Shown in pieces: positions 1 to 7,155 of a stretch of DNA of 64,000 nt. Under the pieces are notes generated by a model. The model was not told where the DNA came from. It made no database searches and worked only from the letters and a program-made list of their open reading frames with translations. Source of the DNA: Kumtagia sp044326205. GTDB taxonomy: Bacteria; Pseudomonadota; Alphaproteobacteria; Rhizobiales; Rhizobiaceae. The DNA lies in contig NZ_JBIRCY010000037.1 in NCBI RefSeq assembly GCF_044326205.1, positions 1 to 64,000 of the forward strand, in the 5' to 3' direction. Made by a program: the position numbers and the translations under genes. The first letter of the stretch is position 1. Each line of letters begins with the position of its first letter.

Positions 1-112
1 AACGAGTATTCCCTTAGAGCCGTGGAAGACGACCACGTTGATAGGCCGGGTGTGGAAGCGCAGCAATGTGTGAAGCTTACCGGTACTAATAGCTCGATCG
101 GCTTGATCGTTC
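1..112 (+). rRNA. rrl: 23S ribosomal RNA, 3' end (partial)
   Basis: The first ~110 bases match the conserved 3' end of bacterial 23S rRNA: the GCGCAGCAATGTGTGAAGC segment is followed by ACCGGTACTAAT and a terminal pairing strand. The gene enters from the left edge. The exact 3' end is estimated to within a few bases. A spacer of about 95 nt with nothing recognisable separates it from 5S rRNA. Confidence 0.95.
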
Positions 113-207
113 TCATTCTCAATGCCCATCGCGATTGCGACAATCTTGATTGCGCAACGATGGCGGCACGAAAGACAACAGCTTCTCGAAACAACATGCT
201 TTTCGCC

Positions 208-325
208 GACCTGGTGGTTATGGCGGAGCGGCTGCACCCGATCCCATTCCGAACTCGGCCGTGAAACGCTCCAGCGCTGATGGTACTTCGTCTCAAGACG
301 CGGGAGAGTAGGTCGCTGCCAGGTC
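208..325 (+). rRNA. rrf: 5S ribosomal RNA
   Basis: About 118 nt with the 5S hallmarks: complementary ends (GACCTGG near the start, CCAGGTC at the end), the conserved CCCGATCCCATTCCGAACTC loop region and the GGGAGAGTAGGTC segment. It lies in the expected place downstream of 23S in an rrn operon. Ends are set by pairing of the terminal helix and may be off by 1-3 nt. Confidence 0.95.
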
Positions 326-380
326 TGCGAAACGCATGAAAAATCTTCTCCTAACGAACAGTCCGCCACATGGCGGCCAG

Positions 381-405
381 GGCCGCGAAAGCGGCCTTTT
401 CTGTT
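381..405 (+). terminator. Rho-independent-like terminator after 5S rRNA
   Basis: GGCCGC-GAAA-GCGGCC forms a six-pair GC stem with a GNRA-type loop, followed by TTTTCTGTTT. It sits between 5S and the initiator tRNA, so some transcripts may end here and others read through. Confidence 0.65.
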
Positions 406-446
406 TGCAGGACAGTATCGCGCAGGCACAAGCCTGCCTTTGGTGG

Positions 447-523
<77 letters not shown>

Positions 524-552
524 AAACCTTTCCAGGAATGAACCTGCTGATG

Positions 553-569
553 GCCCGCCTCCCGCGGGC
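553..569. terminator. hairpin between initiator tRNA and a convergent SDR gene
   Basis: GCCCGC-ctccc-GCGGGC forms a six-pair GC hairpin in the gap between the tRNA (plus strand) and the convergent SDR gene (minus strand). Only a weak pyrimidine run follows, so its terminator role is tentative. Confidence 0.4.
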
Positions 570-578
570 TTCCTGCGT

Positions 579-1331
579 TCACCAGCAGACGAAGCCGCCA
601 TCGACGAGGAGGTCGAGGCCGGTGACGTAGGACGACGCACGGCTGGCCAAGAAGACGGCCGGGCCGACCATCTCTTCCGATTCCGCCAAGCGGCCCATCG
701 GCGTGCTTTCGGCGAAAACCTTGTTGCGTTCGCCCTGGTTCATCGGTGTCAGCGTATAGCCGGGGCTGATGATATTGACCCGTAAGCCGTGGCCTACCCA
801 TTCCATGGCGAGGCTCTTGGATAGGTGAATGACCGCGGCCTTCGACGAATTATAGTGTGCCTGGGTGAGGCCGCGGTTGACGATCGAGCCGGAAATCGAG
901 GCGATGTTGATGATCGAGCCTTTGTTGCGGGCGAACATGACGCGCGCCTGCGCCTGGCACGACAGGAAGACGCCCTTGACGTTGACGTCGTAGATCCGGT
1001 CCCATTTCTCGATTGGCATCGTGTCGGCCGGATCGGAACCGCCAATGCCGGCATTGTTGACGGCGACGGAGAGCGGGCCGAGTTCGCCCTCGATGCGGGC
1101 TATCGCGGCCGTAAGATTTTCTTCCGAGGTGACCGATCCGGTCAGCACGAGTGCCTTGCGACCGAGTGCGGTGATCCTTGCCGCCGTCTCCTCAAGCCCG
1201 CCTTTCGAAGCATGGCCGAAGCAGGCTACATCTGCGCCGGCTTCCGCCAGTCCAATCGCGATTGCCTGGCCGATACCGCTACCGGCACCGGTCACGACTG
1301 CCACCTCGCCAGACAGATCGAACAGATCCAT
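579..1331 (-). CDS. SDR-family NAD(P)-dependent oxidoreductase
   Basis: A 250-aa classical short-chain dehydrogenase/reductase. Visible landmarks: the N-terminal TGAGSGIG nucleotide-binding motif, NNAG in the fourth strand, catalytic Ser in NIASISGS, catalytic Tyr and Lys in YNSSK, and a C-terminal DGG. Length is typical of the family. The start is placed at 1331 because GGGAGGAGAC lies directly upstream; an ATG 15 nt earlier would put this ribosome binding site inside the coding sequence. It stands alone, convergent with the rrn operon and divergent from the exb operon, so the substrate cannot be inferred. The family covers sugar, polyol and 3-oxoacyl substrates. Confidence 0.9.
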   Translation of the reverse strand: MDLFDLSGEVAVVTGAGSGIGQAIAIGLAEAGADVACFGHASKGGLEETAARITALGRKALVLTGSVTSEENLTAAIARIEGELGPLSVAVNNAGIGGSDPADTMPIEKWDRIYDVNVKGVFLSCQAQARVMFARNKGSIINIASISGSIVNRGLTQAHYNSSKAAVIHLSKSLAMEWVGHGLRVNIISPGYTLTPMNQGERNKVFAESTPMGRLAESEEMVGPAVFLASRASSYVTGLDLLVDGGFVCW

Positions 1332-1758
1332 GTCTCCTCCCGGCATTCCTGAATAGAGAGTCCAGCCCCCCGAGCGATGTCCACAGCAGAGACTAGTTCG
1401 AGCCTCCTTTCAAGCCCGAGGCGTCTGACATGATCGCAGTTGCAGTCCGACGTGCGATCTGCCGGATACCGGAAACGTGGCGGACGAAACTGTAAGCCTC
1501 GGCTGGCTTGGGTCGCTGGGCATGAACCGGCCGGTCGAGCCTACGGCGATGTCTTCGCCAAATTATTGTTGAATGAAATAGTCAAGAATGTTAATCCCCA
1601 TTCGCGATCGATGCGCGCCGTCGGTCGTTTCGCGGGCTTCGTGCCGAAGCCGCGGCGCAGGATGTTCTCCGGCTCGGCCTATGGTCGGCGCATGATGGGA
1701 TGGCCTCGATGTCCCGCTTGCCGCGCGGAATGCCGGAAGACGAGAGCGGGAGTCGAGT
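1332..1758 (+). promoter_or_regulatory. intergenic leader of exbB with a candidate RirA iron box (TGA-N9-TCA at 1570-1584)
   Basis: No credible gene is seen in this 427-nt stretch between the SDR gene and exbB. At 1570-1584 it holds an exact TGA-N9-TCA in a local AT-rich patch. This is the iron-responsive operator form described for RirA in rhizobia. One exact match of six fixed bases arises by chance fairly often, so support comes mainly from lying upstream of an iron-uptake type operon. The box is about 175 nt before exbB, implying a long leader if it overlaps the promoter. Confidence 0.4.
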
Positions 1759-2817
1759 TTGGGATTCGTGAAGAGTTTTTCCTCTGGAAGCCGGAATGGC
1801 GTGCGCTTCTGGCACCTTGCGTCGGTCTTTCTGGTTCTTTCTCTCGCCGGCGGTCCGGCCGCGGCGCAGGAATCCGGGCAGGGTGTTTCGCCTGCCGTGA
1901 CCGAGACCGCTCCGGCACAGGCGGCACCCGCTGCCGGGCCGGCGACCTCTCCTCAATCTCCATCACCCGACGCGCGGGCGCCTGGAGTGCCGGCGCAGGA
2001 TGCGGCGCCCGGTGCCGCAGGCGGAATTGCGCTCGACCAGCTTGCGCCGCCAACGGATGGCGCCGACCGCTCGACCCTTCCGCACAATCTGTCGCCGTGG
2101 GGAATGTTCATGGCCGCCGACTGGGTGGTCAAGGGCGTGATGATCGGGCTTGCCTTCGCCTCGCTGGTCACCTGGACCGTGTGGCTGGCCAAGACGCTGG
2201 AAATCACCGGTGCAAGGACCCGGCTGCGCGGCGTGCTGCGCATATTGGGTTCGGCGCGGGGCCTCGATGAAGCAGTCGGCCAGGTCGGCCGGCGCGCCGG
2301 GCCGGGCGCGGAACTGGTCAGGGCCGCGGCGGACGAGGTCGGGCTTTCCGCCGAAGCGCTCGACCATGCGTCAGCCGACGGGCTGAAGGAGCGTGTCGCA
2401 TCGCGGCTCGGCCGTATTCAGGCGCAGGCTGGGCGGCGGCTCGGCAAAGGCACCGGCGTGCTGGCGACGATCGGCTCTACGGCTCCCTTCGTTGGCCTCT
2501 TCGGTACCGTCTGGGGCATCATGAACTCCTTCATCGGCATTTCCGAGGCGCAGACGACCAATCTTGCCGTCGTCGCGCCGGGCATCGCGGAAGCCCTGCT
2601 GGCGACGGCGATCGGCCTCGTCGCGGCCATTCCAGCGGTGGTCATCTACAACGTCTTCGCCCGCTCGATCGTCGGCTATCGGCAGGCGCTGGCCGACGCG
2701 GCGGCCGCCGTCGAGCGGCTGGTCAGCCGCGACCTCGATTTCCGCACAATGTCACGCAAGCGCCAGCCGCTGCATGTGGCGCGGACGGCGGATGTTTCCC
2801 GCGAGGCGGCGGAGTAG
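1759..2817 (+). CDS. exbB: ExbB, TonB-system proton-channel subunit (long form)
   Basis: A 352-aa MotA/TolQ/ExbB-family protein, the inner-membrane channel subunit that with ExbD feeds proton-motive force to TonB. An N-terminal hydrophobic segment ending in an Ala-rich AAAQ site suggests a signal peptide. An Ala/Pro-rich spacer to about residue 100 follows, then three membrane helices near 120-142, 232-256 and 275-300. The conserved core between helices 2 and 3 is visible in IGSTAPFVGLFGTVWGIMNSF. Long ExbB proteins with a periplasmic leader are common in alphaproteobacteria. The start is TTG, with GGGAG upstream; a GTG nine bases later is the alternative. First gene of exbB-exbD-tonB, 5 nt before exbD. 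Confidence 0.93.
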   Translation: MGFVKSFSSGSRNGVRFWHLASVFLVLSLAGGPAAAQESGQGVSPAVTETAPAQAAPAAGPATSPQSPSPDARAPGVPAQDAAPGAAGGIALDQLAPPTDGADRSTLPHNLSPWGMFMAADWVVKGVMIGLAFASLVTWTVWLAKTLEITGARTRLRGVLRILGSARGLDEAVGQVGRRAGPGAELVRAAADEVGLSAEALDHASADGLKERVASRLGRIQAQAGRRLGKGTGVLATIGSTAPFVGLFGTVWGIMNSFIGISEAQTTNLAVVAPGIAEALLATAIGLVAAIPAVVIYNVFARSIVGYRQALADAAAAVERLVSRDLDFRTMSRKRQPLHVARTADVSREAAE

Positions 2818-2822
2818 GCGCC

Positions 2823-3293
2823 ATGGCCGGCGGCGTCCGCGAATCCTTTGACGGCGACGAGCTCGAGGAGAACCACGAGATCAACGTTACGCCGTTCATC
2901 GATGTAATGTTGGTGCTGCTGATCATTTTCATGGTGGCCGCACCCCTGGCGACGGTGGACGTCAATGTCGACCTGCCGGCGTCGACCGCGACCGTTTCGC
3001 CGCGTCCCGACAAGCCGCTCTACGTCACGCTGAAGGATGACCTTTCTCTTTCCATCGGCAACGACACGGTTGGCCGGGAAGCGGTTGCCGCCGCGCTCGA
3101 CAGCGCCACGGCGGGCGACAAGCAGCAGCGCGTCTTTCTGCGTGCCGACCGCGCCGTCGACTATGGCGAGCTGATGGACGTGATGAACATCCTGCGTGGG
3201 GCAGGCTATCTGAAGATTGCACTGGTCGGCTTGGAGACTTTTCCCGCGGACGCCGGCGCGGCCACATCTGTGCCCGCCGGGCGTGCCGAATGA
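2823..3293 (+). CDS. exbD: ExbD, TonB-system biopolymer transport subunit
   Basis: A 156-aa ExbD/TolR-family protein: a short cytoplasmic N-terminus, the conserved INVTPFIDVMLVLLIIF helix near residues 20-40 carrying the membrane Asp that takes part in proton transfer, then a periplasmic domain. It partners ExbB and TonB in the inner membrane. The stop overlaps the tonB start in ATGA, indicating translational coupling. Length is normal for the family. Confidence 0.95.
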   Translation: MAGGVRESFDGDELEENHEINVTPFIDVMLVLLIIFMVAAPLATVDVNVDLPASTATVSPRPDKPLYVTLKDDLSLSIGNDTVGREAVAAALDSATAGDKQQRVFLRADRAVDYGELMDVMNILRGAGYLKIALVGLETFPADAGAATSVPAGRAE

Positions 3294-4384
3294 GCGTGCA
3301 GGCCGAGCCCGGCCTTGTCTTGCGCCGCTTCGATCGCCGCGAGATCCTGCTGTGGTCGGCGGCGGCTCTCGTGGCGCTCGTGGCGCATGTCGGAACCGGC
3401 TGGCAGGCCTACCGATGGGGCAGCGTGGAGCCGCCGCCCGCCGAGGCGGCTCCCGCCGCGATCATGATCGATCTTGCGCCGGCGACGGTCCAGCCGGAAG
3501 CGGTGCCGTCCGATACGCCGGACACGGTCGACAGTTTCGATGCGCAGGCGGCCGACGAACCGGTCGAGGTGGCGGAAACCGTACCGGTCGCCGATTCGCG
3601 GGTCGATCAGGTCGAGGAATTCGACGAGGTCGATCCGCTGCAGGAGACGGTGGTCAAGGAAACCGCGCCGGAAACTGCGCGGCCGGTCGATCCGAACCAG
3701 AGCGAGCAAGCGGCGGTGGCGGAGGCCGTTGCGGAATCGGTGGAGGAAACATCCGAGGTCGTGCCGGAAATGGTCGAGCCGACGGCTGACCCGACGACCG
3801 CCGAGGCCGAGGAAGTCATTCCGGATATCTTGGAGGCTCCCTTGCCCGAGGTTGCGGTTGCGGTGCCGGAGCCGCGCCCGGTGGAAGCAGAGGCCGAGCC
3901 GGCTCCGGCCAGGCACGAGCCGGTCGAGGAGCCGAAGCCGGCAACGAAGGCAAAGCCGGCTGAAAAAGCCAAACCTGTCGAAAAGACCAAGGAGGCGACA
4001 AAGGCGCCGCCGAAGAAACAGCCCTCGCCGAAGGCGAGCACGGCCGCGAAAAAATCCGCCCAAAATGCACCGACGGCGGCAGCCTCGGCGGGTGCGAGCG
4101 GTGGCAGCGGCTCGAAAGTTTCGCCTGCCCAGTGGGGGTCAAAAGTTCGCGCACATATTTCCCGGCGCCAGCGAAACGGAGGCGGACGGGGCAAAGTCAA
4201 CGTGGCATTTGCTGTTGGCCCCAGCGGCGATATCCTTTCCGTATCCGTGACCGGATCGTCGGGCAATCCGAAGCTGGATGCCGAGGCTGTCAACCTTGTG
4301 AGGCGCTCGTCGCCGGTTCCCGCCCCGCCTCCCGATCTGTCGAAGGCCCAAAGAACGGTCCGCCTTCCGATCAACTATCGCTGA
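3290..4384 (+). CDS. tonB: TonB, energy transducer to outer-membrane receptors
   Basis: A 364-aa TonB-family protein. An N-terminal signal anchor lies at about residues 17-38. A very long acidic then Pro/Lys/Ala-rich linker (about 60-270) is suited to spanning the periplasm. The C-terminal TonB domain is the last ~85 residues, with the pattern RGKVNVAFAVGPSGDILSV followed by a final strand ending in LPINYR. It is longer than the E. coli protein mainly because of the linker. The third gene of the operon starts in an ATGA overlap with exbD. Likely iron regulated given its role and the upstream box, but that is inference. No TonB-dependent receptor is in the window. Confidence 0.93.
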   Translation: MSVQAEPGLVLRRFDRREILLWSAAALVALVAHVGTGWQAYRWGSVEPPPAEAAPAAIMIDLAPATVQPEAVPSDTPDTVDSFDAQAADEPVEVAETVPVADSRVDQVEEFDEVDPLQETVVKETAPETARPVDPNQSEQAAVAEAVAESVEETSEVVPEMVEPTADPTTAEAEEVIPDILEAPLPEVAVAVPEPRPVEAEAEPAPARHEPVEEPKPATKAKPAEKAKPVEKTKEATKAPPKKQPSPKASTAAKKSAQNAPTAAASAGASGGSGSKVSPAQWGSKVRAHISRRQRNGGGRGKVNVAFAVGPSGDILSVSVTGSSGNPKLDAEAVNLVRRSSPVPAPPPDLSKAQRTVRLPINYR

Positions 4385-4408
4385 GCGTGGCCAAGGCTGC
4401 GCTGGATC

Positions 4409-4436
4409 GGCGTAGAGCCATTAAGGTATCTACGCC
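4409..4436. terminator. hairpin between convergent tonB and ROK regulator genes
   Basis: GGCGTAGA and TCTACGCC form an eight-pair stem with a 12-nt loop in the short gap between the two converging genes; the right arm overlaps the regulator's stop codon. There is no clear T-run, so it may be a weak or Rho-assisted bidirectional terminator. Confidence 0.4.
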
Positions 4437-5671
4437 ACGTCCTTGCCGCGTGTCATGGCCGGGCCACCCGCCGCCAGCACTTCCTCGTCAATGAAGGTGA
4501 GCGCGCGCATGGCGCAGCCCAGCGCGATCAGCGGGACTTCGTCGCTGTAGGCGGCAAACGAGATAGCCTTCGAGTGTTGGCCGCCGGCGGTCATGCCGAT
4601 GGCCGATCGCAGCGCCGGCTCGATCAAGTCGAAGGCGCCCGCGCCTATGCCGACCATCGCCACTGGCGCCGGGTCGATCAGCGCGAACAGGCTGCCGAGG
4701 CCGTAGCCCAGCGCTTCGCCGGCCCGGCGATAGGCCTCGCGCTCGGGCCCGTCATGGTCGCGGGCGGCAGCCGCCAGCTTCGCCATGTCGTCGGCGCCGA
4801 TGTCGGATATCGGCGCCTCGTCCTCGCTGGCGCCGCTGGCGCTGCGCCAGATCGCGTAGTTTCCCGCATAGGCTTCGACGCAGCCGCGCCGTCCGCAGCG
4901 GCAGAGCGCGCCGTCGGGCCTGTGCACCATGTGGCCGAACTCGCCGCCGGATGACTGCGTGCCGGTGAAGAGTTCGCCCTTCAGCACCAGCCCCATGCCG
5001 ATGCCGTGCGACAGAAGGATGGCGATGAAGTCGCTGCGGTAGCGCTCGGGGTCGCGCCAGCGCAGGGCTACGGCGATCATGTTGCAGTCGTTCTCGACGG
5101 TCACAGGAACACCCAAAGTGCGCTCCAGGCGTCCGCCGAAATCAATTCCTTCGTGTTTGGTGATCGGCGACCACAGCAAGGTGTGATTGTCGGCGTCGGT
5201 GGTGCCTTGGATGGCGAGCACGATCCGGCTGATGGGCCGGCCGGAGACGGCGCGCTTGCCAAGCTGGCGTTTGACCATGGCAATACACTCGCCGACCAGT
5301 TCGTCCTCGGACAGATGGAAGGTCGAGAGCTTCTTCTGTTCCTCGGCGATGGTGTGGCCGGCGAAGTCGACCACCGACACGGACAGGAAGTTGAACAGCA
5401 GGACGATGGCGACCACCGTCGCTGCTTCCGGATGAAGGCCGATCGCTACCTGCGGGCGGCCCCGCTTCAGCGCATTTGCCTCGCCGCCCTTGGTCTCGGC
5501 GAGGATGCCCTCGACGATCAGGTCCGACGAGATCGCCGAGATGGTGGAATGGCTGAGCCCGGTTGTCGCGGCAATCTCGGTACGCGACGCCTGGCCGGCG
5601 CGGCGCACCGCCGAAATGACCATGGCGCGATTGCGTTTGCGCAAGTCGTCGTGACGGATGCCGACGGACAT
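4430..5671 (-). CDS. ROK-family transcriptional regulator, probable xylose-type repressor
   Basis: 413 aa. An N-terminal winged helix-turn-helix (about 15-75, with GLSHSTISAISSDL as the recognition region) is followed by a ROK sugar-kinase-like domain. In that domain the zinc-binding segment GALCRCGRRGCVEAYAG and the glycine-rich SSGGEFGHM are visible. ROK repressors of this build (XylR, NagC) bind a sugar and control transport operons. The start at 5671 follows an AGGAAG-type site; the reading frame stays open upstream through xylF and is not a better start. The gene diverges from xylFHG, and two copies of TTTCG-N5-CGAAA lie between them, which strongly suggests control of that operon and itself. 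The inducer is inferred to be xylose from the neighbouring transporter. Confidence 0.88.
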   Translation of the reverse strand: MSVGIRHDDLRKRNRAMVISAVRRAGQASRTEIAATTGLSHSTISAISSDLIVEGILAETKGGEANALKRGRPQVAIGLHPEAATVVAIVLLFNFLSVSVVDFAGHTIAEEQKKLSTFHLSEDELVGECIAMVKRQLGKRAVSGRPISRIVLAIQGTTDADNHTLLWSPITKHEGIDFGGRLERTLGVPVTVENDCNMIAVALRWRDPERYRSDFIAILLSHGIGMGLVLKGELFTGTQSSGGEFGHMVHRPDGALCRCGRRGCVEAYAGNYAIWRSASGASEDEAPISDIGADDMAKLAAAARDHDGPEREAYRRAGEALGYGLGSLFALIDPAPVAMVGIGAGAFDLIEPALRSAIGMTAGGQHSKAISFAAYSDEVPLIALGCAMRALTFIDEEVLAAGGPAMTRGKDVA

Positions 5672-5756
5672 TTGTAAGCCTTCCTCCCTGCGCCGGCTCA
5701 TGTAAGCGGCCGGCTTCAGGAGATAGTGGCAGAAGCCGCCGGGCATGTCACCATTA

Positions 5757-5771
5757 TTTCGGAGCTCGAAA
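5757..5771. promoter_or_regulatory. candidate ROK operator, copy 1 (TTTCG-N5-CGAAA)
   Basis: A perfect dyad TTTCG-GAGCT-CGAAA lies in the divergent regulator/xylF spacer. It is repeated 72 bp away with the same arms and spacing. It lies upstream of the xylF -35 element and about 85 bp before the regulator start, so it could act on both directions or support looping between the two copies. Confidence 0.65.
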
Positions 5772-5798
5772 AAATGGTGATCGCGATAGGAATCCGCA

Positions 5799-5843
5799 TT
5801 GACAGAAAAGCGCTGCTGGGACATATTTTTTCGGGGCTCGAAA
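5799..5843 (+). promoter_or_regulatory. xylF promoter with overlapping ROK operator, copy 2
   Basis: A consensus -35 TTGACA (5799-5804) is followed after 17 bp by CATATT (5822-5827) as a -10. Immediately downstream, TTTCG-GGGCT-CGAAA (5829-5843) covers the expected start of transcription. A repressor bound there would block the promoter, the classic arrangement for an inducible sugar operon. Confidence 0.65.
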
Positions 5844-5894
5844 AAAAGGGCCTCGCCAAGTTGAGTGCGCCGTACGGGCGCTAGGGAGGAAATC

Positions 5895-6935
5895 ATGAAG
5901 AAATTCGCAGCCGCCATGCTGGCGGGTGTCGCGCTGTCCTTTTCGCTCGCGACCGTCGCCAGCGCCAAGGACAAGGTCATCGGCGTCTCCTGGTCGAATT
6001 TCCAGGAAGAGCGCTGGAAGACCGACGAGGCCGCAATGAAGGCCGCCATCGAGGCCGCCGGCGACAAATATATCTCCGCCGACGCGCAGTCGAACCCCGG
6101 CAAGCAGCTTACCGACGTCGAAAGCCTGATCAGCCAGGGCGCCAACGCGCTCATCATTCTGGCGCAGGACGCCTCGGCGATCGGCCCGGCTGTGCAGAAG
6201 GCGGTTGATGAGGGCATTCCGGTGGTGGGTTACGACCGCCTGATCGAGAACAAGGACGTCTTTTACCTCACCTTCGACAACAAGGAAGTCGGCCGCCTGC
6301 AGGCCAAGGGCGTGTTCGCCGTCAAGCCCGAGGGCAACTATGTCTTCATCAAGGGCTCGGGCGCCGATCCGAACGCCGACTTCCTGTTCTCCGGCCAGAT
6401 GGAAGTGCTGAAGGAAGCGGTCGACGCCGGCAAGATCAAGAATGTCGGCGAGGCCTATACCGACGGCTGGCTGCCGGCCAATGCCCAGAAGAACATGGAG
6501 CAGTTCCTGACCGCCAACGACAACAAGGTCGACGCTGTCGTGGCTTCCAATGACGGTACCGCCGGCGGCGCCATCGCAGCTCTCACGGCGCAGGGCCTTG
6601 CCGGCTCGGTGCCGGTGTCCGGCCAGGACGGTGACCAGGCGGCGCTCAACCGCATCGCCCTCGGCACGCAGACTGTGTCGGTGTGGAAGGACGCGCGCGA
6701 ACTCGGCAAGGCCGCCGCCGAGATCGCCTCGCAACTCGCCGACGGCAAGAAGAATGCCGACATTGCCGGCGCGGTTGACTTCACCACGCCGGGTGGCAAC
6801 ACCGTAAAGTCGGTGTTCCTGACCCCGGTTGCCATCACCAAGGACAATCTGAACGTCGTCATCGACGCCGGCTGGATCTCCAAGGATGCCGCCTGCGCCG
6901 GCGTCGCGGCCGGGTCGGTCGCTGCCTGCAACTGA
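5895..6935 (+). CDS. xylF: D-xylose ABC transporter, periplasmic binding protein
   Basis: A 346-aa sugar-binding protein of the ribose/xylose (CUT2) class. A signal peptide (MKKFAAAMLAGVALSFS to VASAK) is followed by two alternating Rossmann-like lobes. XylF-type landmarks include GVSWSNFQEERW near the start of the mature protein, PVVGYDRL, SNDGTAGGAI and VSGQDGDQAALNRI. The start at 5895 has GGGAGGA upstream. First gene of xylF-xylH-xylG behind a ROK regulator. A strong hairpin and a 24-bp inverted repeat follow it, which probably raises its dosage over the membrane genes. Confidence 0.93.
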   Translation: MKKFAAAMLAGVALSFSLATVASAKDKVIGVSWSNFQEERWKTDEAAMKAAIEAAGDKYISADAQSNPGKQLTDVESLISQGANALIILAQDASAIGPAVQKAVDEGIPVVGYDRLIENKDVFYLTFDNKEVGRLQAKGVFAVKPEGNYVFIKGSGADPNADFLFSGQMEVLKEAVDAGKIKNVGEAYTDGWLPANAQKNMEQFLTANDNKVDAVVASNDGTAGGAIAALTAQGLAGSVPVSGQDGDQAALNRIALGTQTVSVWKDARELGKAAAEIASQLADGKKNADIAGAVDFTTPGGNTVKSVFLTPVAITKDNLNVVIDAGWISKDAACAGVAAGSVAACN

Positions 6936-6959
6936 GCGGCTTAGGCAAACGAACCCATG

Positions 6960-6991
6960 GCGCCGCGGTTTGCGAAAACCGCGGCGCTTTT
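6960..6991 (+). terminator. strong GC hairpin with T-run after xylF
   Basis: GCGCCGCGGTTT and AAAACCGCGGCGC pair around a four-base loop and are followed by TTTT. It looks like an intrinsic terminator, yet the rest of the operon follows. Partial termination would give extra xylF transcript relative to xylH and xylG. Confidence 0.7.
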
Positions 6992-6993
6992 CC

Positions 6994-7096
6994 AGAGCAA
7001 TGTCCGATCAGATTGAAGCCCGACCTGCGATGAAGCCCTCGTCGTTGGCCCAAACCATCGCCGGCAGAACGGTTCAATCTGATCGGACATTGCTCT
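6994..7096. repeat. 24-bp perfect inverted repeat flanking a 55-bp spacer, between xylF and xylH
   Basis: The arms at 6994-7017 and 7073-7096 are exact reverse complements (AGAGCAATGTCCGATC... and ...GATCGGACATTGCTCT). The spacer of 55 bp shows no gene. It follows directly after the terminator-like hairpin. The form resembles dispersed rhizobial palindromic elements; no second copy was found in this window. Confidence 0.85.
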
Positions 7097-7155
7097 AAGG
7101 TAGAAAAACGCCGGCAAGCTGCGACAGATGGCAGACCGGAAGGGAGGAGATCATC

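Noticed and set aside
1440..2270. A 276-codon plus-strand frame overlapping the exbB 5' half
   Set aside because: Arg/Gly/Cys-rich shadow in another frame; exbB has the family motifs.
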